Shown one piece after another: positions 37,311-44,332 of a stretch of DNA of 64,000 nt. Both the position numbers and the translations under genes were made by a program. This stretch comes from CAWUFC02 sp963921335. Its GTDB lineage: Bacteria > Pseudomonadota > Gammaproteobacteria > Pseudomonadales > Halieaceae. The number at the start of each line of letters is the position of its first letter. The first letter of the stretch is position 1. Under the pieces are notes generated by a model that ran no database searches, was not told where the DNA came from, and was given only the letters and a program-made list of their open reading frames with translations. The stretch spans positions 1,488,001 through 1,552,000 of the forward strand of contig CAWUFC020000001.1 of NCBI GenBank assembly GCA_963921335.3, given 5' to 3'.

Positions 37311-38039
37311 ATGGGTGAGTTCAGAAGCGGCCATTTGCATGGCCTGACAGACTGGCAACAGCGATTTGTACGCTGGCCTTTACTGCCATTGTCATTCTAT
37401 CTGATGATTGCTGCCTATCAATTGGCGGCACGATTATCACAGGCAACCGACACTCGAATGGCTGGGCTGGCTGAGTATGGTCTGCCGCTGGATCCACATA
37501 TTCCATTCGTGCCGGGGAGCCTTCTTCTCTATCTGAGCTTCTTCGGCTTTTACCTGCTGCACAAGCCGATGCTGCGAATGGGTGATCAGGGGCAGAAGCA
37601 GTTCTGGCGAGTCGAGCGACTACTCATCGCAATGACAATGCTCAGTTGCGTCTGCTTTTTGCTCTTTCCAACTCGCATCGAACTGAGGGAGTTTGCCAGC
37701 CTGAGTCTGGCAACCGGCGCCTTCCCATCCTGGCTGGCCGATGCCTGTGGTGGCCTGTTTCTGCTTGATCCGGCTGTTAATGCCTGGCCGAGTATTCACG
37801 TGTCCCAGCCTGTTTTTATTCTTTTGGTCGTCAGTTCATGCCGACTGTATCCCCCGAGGGTGCTGGTAGCACAGTGGGTTTGGCTGATATTGGTGGTGTT
37901 AAGCGTGATGACCCTCAAGCAGCATTATGTCTGGGATGTGCTGACAGGCTTGTTGCTGGCTCTGGTCTGCCACCAGGTGTTGCTGTTTCAGAGGCCCCTC
38001 AGCGAGATGCCACTCTTGCGGGCAAAGGTGGCGTCATGA
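37311..38039 (+). CDS. PAP2-superfamily membrane phosphatase/transferase (Aur1-like)
   Basis: A 242-residue membrane protein with about six helices. The motif WPSIHVSQ (159-166) and KQHYVWDVLTG (203-213; H205 and D209) are the second and third PAP2 motifs, in the Aur1/inositol-phosphoceramide-synthase style rather than PSGHS. It should act on a lipid phosphate or lipid-linked headgroup; the substrate is unknown. ATG 37311 is preceded by GGGAC. It opens the block inserted between the MFS gene and ssb and overlaps the next start as ATGA. Confidence 0.75.
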   Translation: MGEFRSGHLHGLTDWQQRFVRWPLLPLSFYLMIAAYQLAARLSQATDTRMAGLAEYGLPLDPHIPFVPGSLLLYLSFFGFYLLHKPMLRMGDQGQKQFWRVERLLIAMTMLSCVCFLLFPTRIELREFASLSLATGAFPSWLADACGGLFLLDPAVNAWPSIHVSQPVFILLVVSSCRLYPPRVLVAQWVWLILVVLSVMTLKQHYVWDVLTGLLLALVCHQVLLFQRPLSEMPLLRAKVAS

Positions 38040-38866
38040 GAACGATGGTCTTGCTGCTATGCCTCGCCTCCTCCGCCGCTGCAGCAGAGTTGCCTCTGCG
38101 CGTGGAGGATCTACTAACCGCTCATCATCGTTATCGGTTTGAATCGAGCGTTGAGTATAGAAATCGAGAATATTCAGATCTGTCTTCCGGATACATCAGC
38201 AGTACAGATCTATCTCTGCTGAGTCTTGGATTGCGTTGGGGCTGGACCCTGCGCACTGAGCTGCTCGCGCGGGCGTATGCCTATCAGTCATACACCAGAA
38301 CCCGCGTTGCCGATGACGAGGAGCGGCGCTTTGATGCTGATTGGAGCAGAGTATTGGTCGGTATTAATCATCAATTTTCTGATGATGCCGCGACACCGGG
38401 CCTGCTGGGTTTCGCGACCATTGATGTGTGGGACAAGCCAGGCCATCCGGATGCGGATACCGGCAGTGGCAGAAATATTACTGCGGGATTAACTGCTTAT
38501 CGTGCACTGGATCCCTTGCTGCTGTCGGCGGTGGCTACGTACGAATATCGCGGTGAATACCAGATAGATGACATAGCGCTGGAACCGGGAAACAGCTTGT
38601 CACTGAGCCCCCAGTTTGCCTTTGCGGTAAACCACCTGGTGACTCTTACAGGGGGACTTAGGTGGCAGTGGTACGACAGTCCGCGCCTAGAGCAGCAAAA
38701 CCTGTCTATATCCAGAAACAGGACCAGTCTGTTGCTGGGCCTGGGCTATAGTTGGAACGAAGATGTCTCGATTAGCGTAAACGGCGATTTCGCCATTACG
38801 GACGCCGAAGGCTCTAGTGTGAAGTTGTCTGTGGTTTATAAGTTTGATGATCGATCCGTTCGATAG
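38036..38866 (+). CDS. Outer-membrane beta-barrel protein
   Basis: A 276-residue secreted protein: signal peptide MRTMVLLLCLASSAAAA, then a mature part of alternating hydrophobic/polar strands with many aromatic residues (YRFESSVEYRNREYSD, LLARAYAYQSYTRTRV, LLLGLGYSWNEDVSISV) ending SVVYKF plus seven residues. This is the look of a small outer-membrane barrel; similar proteins I recall accompany stand-alone C39 peptidases in pseudomonads, as occurs here downstream. The start overlaps the PAP2 stop (ATGA), so an earlier in-frame ATG inside the PAP2 gene is rejected. A channel or export role is inference. Confidence 0.68.
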   Translation: MRTMVLLLCLASSAAAAELPLRVEDLLTAHHRYRFESSVEYRNREYSDLSSGYISSTDLSLLSLGLRWGWTLRTELLARAYAYQSYTRTRVADDEERRFDADWSRVLVGINHQFSDDAATPGLLGFATIDVWDKPGHPDADTGSGRNITAGLTAYRALDPLLLSAVATYEYRGEYQIDDIALEPGNSLSLSPQFAFAVNHLVTLTGGLRWQWYDSPRLEQQNLSISRNRTSLLLGLGYSWNEDVSISVNGDFAITDAEGSSVKLSVVYKFDDRSVR

Positions 38867-38875
38867 GAGTGACTG

Positions 38876-39040
38876 ATGAATCCTTTCTTATCAGCTTTTT
38901 TCGCGACTCTCTATTTGCTTATCGCGACGGTTTGCGAGGCAGTTCCCGCTAGCGTAGATAGCCCCCCGTTAGAGCCAAGTGTGCTCGACTCAACAATCCA
39001 AGACGCAACTTTTAAAGTGGTAATTACTAAAGACGCTTGA
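38876..39040 (+). CDS. Small secreted peptide, 54 residues, unknown function
   Basis: A short gene with a good ribosome-binding site, AGGAG at 38865-38869, six bases before the ATG. It encodes MNPFLSAFFATLYLLIATVC, then EA, a plausible signal peptide. The mature part of about 32 residues is VPASVDSPPLEPSVLDSTIQ followed by DATFKVVITKDA. It contains no cysteine after processing. It lies 9 bp after the barrel gene and 9 bp before the small membrane protein, so it is very likely part of the operon. I recognise no family. Confidence 0.6.
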   Translation: MNPFLSAFFATLYLLIATVCEAVPASVDSPPLEPSVLDSTIQDATFKVVITKDA

Positions 39041-39049
39041 GGTCTAAAA

Positions 39050-39352
39050 ATGGGAAATTTCTTTTTCACGCATGTCGCGCTGGCCGCAACCCTTTCTGTC
39101 ATTTTGTTGGTATATCTTTCCAAGGCTAGCTATCCGAGAGCTCTGTGCGTAGCGGCTATTTTTCTTGCGGTCGATGTCCTAATACGAGTTTTTCTCGGCG
39201 GTCCAATTTCATTCTCGAAGCTAATCGAATCTCTACTTAGTATTGGCTTAGCCAGCCTTATCGGATTTTTCTCATATTTTGTGGCCCGAGAAATCTTCAA
39301 TCTCGGCGATAAATCGATATATGAATACCTAAGAAAGAAGATGAACCCATAA
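39050..39352 (+). CDS. Small membrane protein, three predicted helices
   Basis: A 100-residue protein made mostly of three hydrophobic segments (FFFTHVALAATLSVILLVYL, ALCVAAIFLAVDVLIRVFL, LLSIGLASLIGFFSYFVAR) and a basic tail YEYLRKKMNP. GAGG at 39039-39042 lies seven bases before the ATG. The DNA is more AT-rich than its neighbours, hinting at recent acquisition. It directly precedes the gene for a Gly/Ala-rich secreted protein. An immunity protein for that product is possible but unproven; no family was recognised. Confidence 0.62.
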   Translation: MGNFFFTHVALAATLSVILLVYLSKASYPRALCVAAIFLAVDVLIRVFLGGPISFSKLIESLLSIGLASLIGFFSYFVAREIFNLGDKSIYEYLRKKMNP

Positions 39353-39386
39353 CACGTGCAGGACGCACAACTAGGAGGAAGGAATC

Positions 39387-39878
39387 ATGAATAAGTCTTT
39401 AGCTATAGTTTCTGCGATGGCACTTTTTGGCGCCCAGGTGGCCCCAGCGGAACCCAATTATCAAAGAGAAGGAGATGGACGAACACTGGATGGTGACTGG
39501 CAGGTCTTGGGTCAGGAAGAAATGACATCTACTCGCGGAGAGCTGGGACCCTTAGCCGTTGCGGGTTATACGATTGCGGTTGGAGGTACTTCTGGAGCAG
39601 CTACCGCTGCTATAGGCGAATACAATGCCGTGGGGCAGGTGAGTCTTGGAACAGTGGCCGCTGGTGCAGTTGTTGGAGCTACCGTTGCCACTGTTTCGGT
39701 CTTGGCGGCCGCCACATCAAGTCCGATTGCTATCGCCGGTGCGGCGGCCGTGGATGTGGGGCTAGGGGTTGCTTTGGATGCCAACATTCCAGCCTCTGCG
39801 TCTATCCAGCCTTCAGTGCGCTTGCCGTTTGAAGATGCGCCTGGCGGCGCTGGCGTAGAACACTACCTCTATTTCTGA
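39387..39878 (+). CDS. Secreted Gly/Ala-rich protein with microcin-like leader motif
   Basis: A 163-residue protein behind an exceptionally strong ribosome-binding site (AGGAGGAAGG, 39373-39382), suggesting high expression. Residues 1-21 form a Sec signal peptide (cleavage after VAPA). A second leader-like motif follows, LGQEEMTSTRG (41-51), similar in spacing to double-glycine leaders such as LNELDSVSGG of colicin V. Residues 55-134 are a hydrophobic Gly/Ala/Val stretch with glycine-zipper spacing (GAVVGATVATV), and the tail is EHYLYF. A C39-like peptidase encoded downstream is the obvious candidate to process it. A bacteriocin, contact-dependent toxin or surface filament subunit are alternatives; none is proven. 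Confidence 0.62.
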   Translation: MNKSLAIVSAMALFGAQVAPAEPNYQREGDGRTLDGDWQVLGQEEMTSTRGELGPLAVAGYTIAVGGTSGAATAAIGEYNAVGQVSLGTVAAGAVVGATVATVSVLAAATSSPIAIAGAAAVDVGLGVALDANIPASASIQPSVRLPFEDAPGGAGVEHYLYF

Positions 39879-39913
39879 AACTGACGGGGGCCCCATTGTT
39901 GGTCCCCAAGTTC

Positions 39914-41770
39914 ATGCTTCAGTTTTTTCGCATAACAGCTTTGCTGGGGATGCTGCTGGTCGCTGACTGGGCGATCGCCGAGCCATTCGAGGCGCGCCTG
40001 GGTGCCTGGGCCAGAGAGAATCTGGTTGAGGAATTCAACAAGGGCAGCTTCTCTGCAGGTGGTATATCTGTATTCAGTGATACGCAGGAACTGTTGACAC
40101 TGACTGTGGGTTACCAGCATGAGGAATCCAGCTTGGCTGCGGATCCACATCGTACCCGTTTCAGGATCAGCTCAATCACAAAGGTATTCAGCGCGGTTGC
40201 TATCGCGATGCTGGTGCAGGATGGGCTGATCGAGTCGCTAAAAGATCCAGTAAATCGCTATCTGCGGGATTTTCGTGTGCCCGATAATAGGGGTGAACCC
40301 ATCGCTCTTCATCACCTGCTCACGCATACAGCTGGTTTTGACTACTCAGTTAAGGGTGTCTATAGCGCGGGGAACACCTCTTGGACTCACACTGATCCAA
40401 GTGTGGAAGAGTTAATACCGCCTTTTGCGCGTCCTGCCGGTCGTTGGGCCGTTTACTCCAACTATGGTGGCGCGTTATTGGGATACGTGGTCGAGCAAAT
40501 AACTGGCAAATCACTGGAAAGATTCTTAGCCGAGCGAATCTTCTTTCCGCTGGGCATGAACAGCACTCAGCTGTTTCGTGCTGGTCGCAGTGTGAATCTC
40601 GCCAGCAGCTATGGCATCACAGCGCCCATGGTGTTCAGCCCCACAACAGTCAGAGACTTTGGCAGAACGATGAGCCTATCAATGGGTATAGAGTCATCCA
40701 TGCACGATATGGGGCGTTTCGCACGGTTTTTGCTGACTGGCAAGACACACAGCGGCGCAGTGCTGCTGGAGACGCCAGCACATGCCAGCCTATTTAAGCT
40801 ACGTTTTCGTAATCACGAACACAGCAGTGGGTTTGGCATGATCCTGGATATCGTGCGGCAAACCGACGACCTCACGCTCTATACCCATAATGGCGATGCC
40901 AGGGGTTATAGCTCTCAGTTGTTGTTAGTTCCGGCGCGTGACCTTGGAGTCTTTATCGCGCTGGCAGGCCACCAGAACGTATCTTCGTCTCTGGGTGACG
41001 CGGCCGTGCCTATCAGTGCGCCAAGACTTACCGCCAGTTTTGTGCGGGATCTGCTGGTGCCTTATCAGCCGCCCGCTGGTGATGGTGAATTCATCAATCC
41101 GGGGGAGCTGCGTGGGACCTATGTTTCAGACAAGCGCGCTTTAAAATCCCCCGAAGCCCTATTTGGTTTACTCCACCATCCAATGATTCGGGAGGTGCGC
41201 ACCGTCGGCGGCCAGTACTTGAGTAATGATCGCGCAGGAGAGCAAATCGCACCTGGGGTGTTTCATTTTGGTGGGCCCTTCGCCTATCGCGAAATGTTTT
41301 CATGGGAAAACGGCGACCCCGTCATGTCTATATTTGGCTCGGTCATTCTGCGGCGACAGGCGTTATGGTTAGATTCAGACATGCAAGCCTGGCTGCTGCT
41401 GGCCGGGCTGGCGCTGTTTGCGGTTCTGCCTTTTACGCTGGGCCTGCATTCAATGCAGTTCACGCTTATCGTTACGGCGACTTTCAGCGCAGTGTCCGCG
41501 GTACTCATACTATTGCTTGCCGCTGGACCCTGGTGGAATCTGGCTCGCATTTACAATGCTTACCTGGCGGGGTATCTCGTTCCATTCCTTGCATTGTTGG
41601 CTCTGATACACGGTTTGGTGGTGTTTGGCGCGTTGTGGCTTGTCGCTCTATGGCGTAGTAATTCGGTGTCGCGCTGGCAGTTTATCGTGGCCGCGTTTCT
41701 GTATGGCGTCACTCTAACGGCTGCAATTGCTTTTGATGTGATCGGTGAGGGTACCCGGTGGCTAATGTGA
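39914..41770 (+). CDS. Serine hydrolase (beta-lactamase/class C type) with C-terminal membrane helices
   Basis: A 618-residue protein. A signal peptide (MLQFFRITALLGMLLVADWA) precedes a penicillin-binding-protein-like domain with SxxK S87-I-T-K90, YSN 181-183 and HNG 325-327, the complete catalytic set. From about residue 475 four hydrophobic segments follow (AWLLLAGLALFAVLPFTLGL and others). It may act on peptidoglycan, D-amino-acid esters or a small peptide in the periplasm; it need not confer resistance. ATG 39914 is preferred to a TTG six codons earlier because the signal peptide begins there. It overlaps the C39 peptidase gene. Confidence 0.82.
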   Translation: MLQFFRITALLGMLLVADWAIAEPFEARLGAWARENLVEEFNKGSFSAGGISVFSDTQELLTLTVGYQHEESSLAADPHRTRFRISSITKVFSAVAIAMLVQDGLIESLKDPVNRYLRDFRVPDNRGEPIALHHLLTHTAGFDYSVKGVYSAGNTSWTHTDPSVEELIPPFARPAGRWAVYSNYGGALLGYVVEQITGKSLERFLAERIFFPLGMNSTQLFRAGRSVNLASSYGITAPMVFSPTTVRDFGRTMSLSMGIESSMHDMGRFARFLLTGKTHSGAVLLETPAHASLFKLRFRNHEHSSGFGMILDIVRQTDDLTLYTHNGDARGYSSQLLLVPARDLGVFIALAGHQNVSSSLGDAAVPISAPRLTASFVRDLLVPYQPPAGDGEFINPGELRGTYVSDKRALKSPEALFGLLHHPMIREVRTVGGQYLSNDRAGEQIAPGVFHFGGPFAYREMFSWENGDPVMSIFGSVILRRQALWLDSDMQAWLLLAGLALFAVLPFTLGLHSMQFTLIVTATFSAVSAVLILLLAAGPWWNLARIYNAYLAGYLVPFLALLALIHGLVVFGALWLVALWRSNSVSRWQFIVAAFLYGVTLTAAIAFDVIGEGTRWLM

Positions 41771-42399
41771 GAGGGCTGTTGCTGACTCTCGTGCTGGCCT
41801 CTTCGCCCAGCGATGGCTGGGTTGATCAGGGGCAGCTGCGCGGTCCGTTGCCACTAACCAGCTGGAAATCGTTGAGAGATCAGGGTATCCACAAACAGCG
41901 TTGGGACTTCTCCTGTGGAGCGGCGTCTCTGGCTACGTTACTCAGCGCTTATTATGGTATCGAAACCGATGAGATGCTTGTCTTATCGCTCATGGATGTC
42001 GGTGACGATGCCGCCTCTTTTGAAGATATGGCCAAAGTCGTGCGCCGGCACTATGGCCTCGAAGCCACTGGTTATGCGGCCAGTCTCCAATCGCTTCAGA
42101 GCTTGGCAGCGCCGGCACTGGTTTATTTGAAGATCGGGCAGTATGAGCACTTTTCGGTCCTGCGGGGTGTCGATGACGAGGGATTCGTGTGGCTTGCTGA
42201 TCCCAGCTGGGGTAACAGAATTCTTACGCCGCACCAGTTCGCTTCCTACTGGAGCACCCGCGATGATCCGGTTTTGGTGGGACGGCTGCTATTGATCAAC
42301 AGTGACTCGCCAACGACTCCAGATTATTTCGTGACTGAGCAATTGCAGCAGCATATTCGCCGCTCCAGCTGTCGCAATTGCGATAGGGGATTGTTATGA
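41758..42399 (+). CDS. Stand-alone C39-like (double-glycine-type) cysteine peptidase, secreted
   Basis: A 213-residue protein starting at GTG 41758, with GAGG upstream and a 13-base overlap with the hydrolase gene. The N-terminus (NVRGLLLTLVLASSPSDG) is a likely signal peptide. The catalytic set of peptidase family C39 is visible: Q47 with C53 in QRWDFSCGAASLATLL, H131 in GQYEHFSVLRG and D148 in LADPSWG. C39 domains normally sit at the N-terminus of ABC exporters and cut after double-glycine leaders in the cytoplasm; here there is no transporter and the enzyme appears periplasmic. A CxxC near the C-terminus (C205, C208) is unusual. The likely substrate is the protein at 39387-39878. Confidence 0.8.
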   Translation: MANVRGLLLTLVLASSPSDGWVDQGQLRGPLPLTSWKSLRDQGIHKQRWDFSCGAASLATLLSAYYGIETDEMLVLSLMDVGDDAASFEDMAKVVRRHYGLEATGYAASLQSLQSLAAPALVYLKIGQYEHFSVLRGVDDEGFVWLADPSWGNRILTPHQFASYWSTRDDPVLVGRLLLINSDSPTTPDYFVTEQLQQHIRRSSCRNCDRGLL

Positions 42400-42429
42400 T
42401 TTTCGGTTCAATAAAGAGAGGAAAAACCC

Positions 42430-42927
42430 ATGGCACGTGGCATTAATAAAGTCATTCTGGTGGGGAATCTGGGCAACGATCCCGAAACCCGCTACATGCC
42501 CAGCGGTGGCGCCGTTACCAACATTTCTATCGCCACTTCAGAGCAGTGGAAAGACAAGCAAACCGGGCAGCCCCAGGAGCGCACCGAGTGGCATCGCGTG
42601 GTGTTTTTCAATCGTCTGGCCGAGATTGCCGGTGAATACCTGCGCAAGGGCTCTAAGGTCTATGTCGAGGGCAGTCTGCGCACCCGCAAGTGGCAGGATC
42701 AAAGCGGTGCCGACCGCTACACCACCGAGATTGTTGCCGGTGAGATGCAAATGCTCGACAGCCGCGGCGGCGGTCAGATGGGTGGTGGCATGGGTGGTGA
42801 CCCTGGCTATCAGGAAGCTCCCCCGTCAGCTGCGCCCCAGGGGCAGGCACCCCAGCAGCAACAGCAGGCCCCGCAGGGTGCGCCGGCTGGCAATTTCGAC
42901 GATTTCGACGACGATATCCCTTTCTAG
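42430..42927 (+). CDS. ssb: Single-stranded DNA-binding protein
   Basis: A 165-residue SSB: OB fold in residues 1-110 (INKVILVGNLGNDPETRYMP), a Gly/Gln/Pro-rich linker (about 115-150) and the acidic tip DFDDDIPF that recruits repair and replication partners. The ribosome-binding site AGAGAGG lies before the ATG. It is separated from the MFS gene by the accessory block, so its own promoter may lie inside the C39 gene; TATGAT at 42395-42400 is a weak -10 candidate. Confidence 0.97.
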   Translation: MARGINKVILVGNLGNDPETRYMPSGGAVTNISIATSEQWKDKQTGQPQERTEWHRVVFFNRLAEIAGEYLRKGSKVYVEGSLRTRKWQDQSGADRYTTEIVAGEMQMLDSRGGGQMGGGMGGDPGYQEAPPSAAPQGQAPQQQQQAPQGAPAGNFDDFDDDIPF

Positions 42928-42942
42928 AGGCGGTTACCCGGC

Positions 42943-43815
42943 TTGCGCGTTCTAGTCATTGGCATCGATACGCCGGTCGGGCATGCGCTTGAGCAGCTGT
43001 TTACTTCTCGCAGTCGCGACTTTGTTGGCCTGAACCGGTCCGACTGTCGCTGGAAAAGCGAGCGCCAGGCCAAGAAGGCCCTGCGCCGGTCAGACTGCGA
43101 CATTGCCATCGATCTGCGAATTCAGGCCTCCGCCGATGGTGGCGTTAAGGTTCACGAGGTGGATGTTGAGCGCAGCACCTGGCTGGCCCGTGCCGCCCAG
43201 GGGGTGAAGGTACCGTTTATCCATTTGTCCTGTGTCCGGGTGTTCAAGGGTGACCGCGAGCAGCCCTACGGCGAAGACGACGTGCCCAACGGCGAGTCGT
43301 CCATTTCCCAGCTCTTGATTGCTGCCGAGGAGCAGGTGCGGCAACTGGCAGAGCGGCACATCATTTTGCGCATGGGGCCGGTGTTTGCGCCCCATGGCAT
43401 CAACGTGCTCACCCATATGCTGCGAGAACTGGGCGCGGGCGAGGCACTCACGTTAGATACAGATCACACCGGCAGCCCTGTCGATTGCGAGGATGCGGCC
43501 TGGGTGATCAGCGCGCTGGTCGATCAGCTCAGCTGCGGGGTGGAGGACTGGGGCAATTACCATTACTGCGGTGCAGACACCACCAGCTGCTATGAGTTTG
43601 GTGAGGTCCTGTTGGCCGCAGCCTCGCAGTACCTGGATGTGGGTGACGACAGGGTGCAACAAAGCAAAGGCCCAATCCGGCGTAATCGGGAGCTGGTTTG
43701 CGAACGTATACGTAATACCTTTGCCATTAAACGTCAGCCCTGGCGCGCCAGCGTGGCCGGGCATGTTAAAGAGTTTTACGCTCAGGAGGCCGCACAGCGT
43801 GTCGAAAGCAACTGA
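42943..43815 (+). CDS. RmlD-like NAD(P)-dependent sugar-nucleotide reductase/epimerase
   Basis: A 290-residue extended SDR of the RmlD substrate-binding family. It starts at TTG 42943 with the Rossmann motif VLVIGIDTPVGHALEQL. Further features are HLSCVRVFKGDREQPYGEDD (substrate loop) and ILRMGPVFAPHG. The canonical YxxxK is not obvious (the equivalent region reads SISQLLIAAEEQV), so catalytic activity is uncertain. It overlaps moaB by 17 bases and lies 15 bp after ssb. dTDP-sugar reduction is a family guess. Confidence 0.72.
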   Translation: MRVLVIGIDTPVGHALEQLFTSRSRDFVGLNRSDCRWKSERQAKKALRRSDCDIAIDLRIQASADGGVKVHEVDVERSTWLARAAQGVKVPFIHLSCVRVFKGDREQPYGEDDVPNGESSISQLLIAAEEQVRQLAERHIILRMGPVFAPHGINVLTHMLRELGAGEALTLDTDHTGSPVDCEDAAWVISALVDQLSCGVEDWGNYHYCGADTTSCYEFGEVLLAAASQYLDVGDDRVQQSKGPIRRNRELVCERIRNTFAIKRQPWRASVAGHVKEFYAQEAAQRVESN

Positions 43816-44329
43816 TACTGAAAGCCAGCCCCTCAATATAGCGGTGCTGACCGTGTCTGATACCCGCGGCGAAGCGGAAGACACCTCGGGCCACTACCTG
43901 GTTGAAGCCCTGGAAGGTGCCGGCCACAAGTTGGCCGATAAACAAATTGTTAAAGACGACATTTACCAGATTCGCGCGGCGGTCTCAGCCTGGATCGCCT
44001 CAGCAGGCGTGGATGCCATTCTCACTACCGGCGGCACCGGTTTCTCGGGTCGCGACAGCACCCCAGAAGCATTGGCCCCCCTGTTCGACAAGCAAATCGA
44101 AGGTTTCGGTGAAGTGTTTCGCTCGCTGTCTTACCAGGAGATCGGTTCGTCTACTGTACAGTCCAGAGCACTTGGCGGTCTGGCGAATCACAAGCCCATT
44201 TTCTGTGTGCCGGGTTCCACGGGTGCCTGCAAAACAGCGTGGACTGGCTTGATTCGCGATCAACTCGACAGCACCTATCGGCCCTGCAACTTTGTTGGTG
44301 TCATTCGCCACGCCAAGGCTACTGACTAA
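43799..44329 (+). CDS. moaB: Molybdenum cofactor biosynthesis protein MoaB
   Basis: A 176-residue MoaB/Mog-family protein that adenylates molybdopterin before metal insertion. The core is IAVLTVSDTRGEAEDTSGHY, ILTTGGTGFSGRDSTPEA and FCVPGSTGACKTAWTGLI. The start is GTG 43799, ten bases after AGGAGG (43783-43788), overlapping the preceding gene. moeA follows three bases later, forming a cofactor-assembly pair that may serve the molybdopterin enzyme encoded at 20.6-22.7 kb. Confidence 0.93.
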   Translation: MSKATDTESQPLNIAVLTVSDTRGEAEDTSGHYLVEALEGAGHKLADKQIVKDDIYQIRAAVSAWIASAGVDAILTTGGTGFSGRDSTPEALAPLFDKQIEGFGEVFRSLSYQEIGSSTVQSRALGGLANHKPIFCVPGSTGACKTAWTGLIRDQLDSTYRPCNFVGVIRHAKATD

Positions 44330-44332
44330 ATA

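Noticed and set aside
37214..42429. Prophage or integrative element
   Set aside because: No integrase, transposase, structural phage gene, tRNA target or flanking direct repeat was seen.
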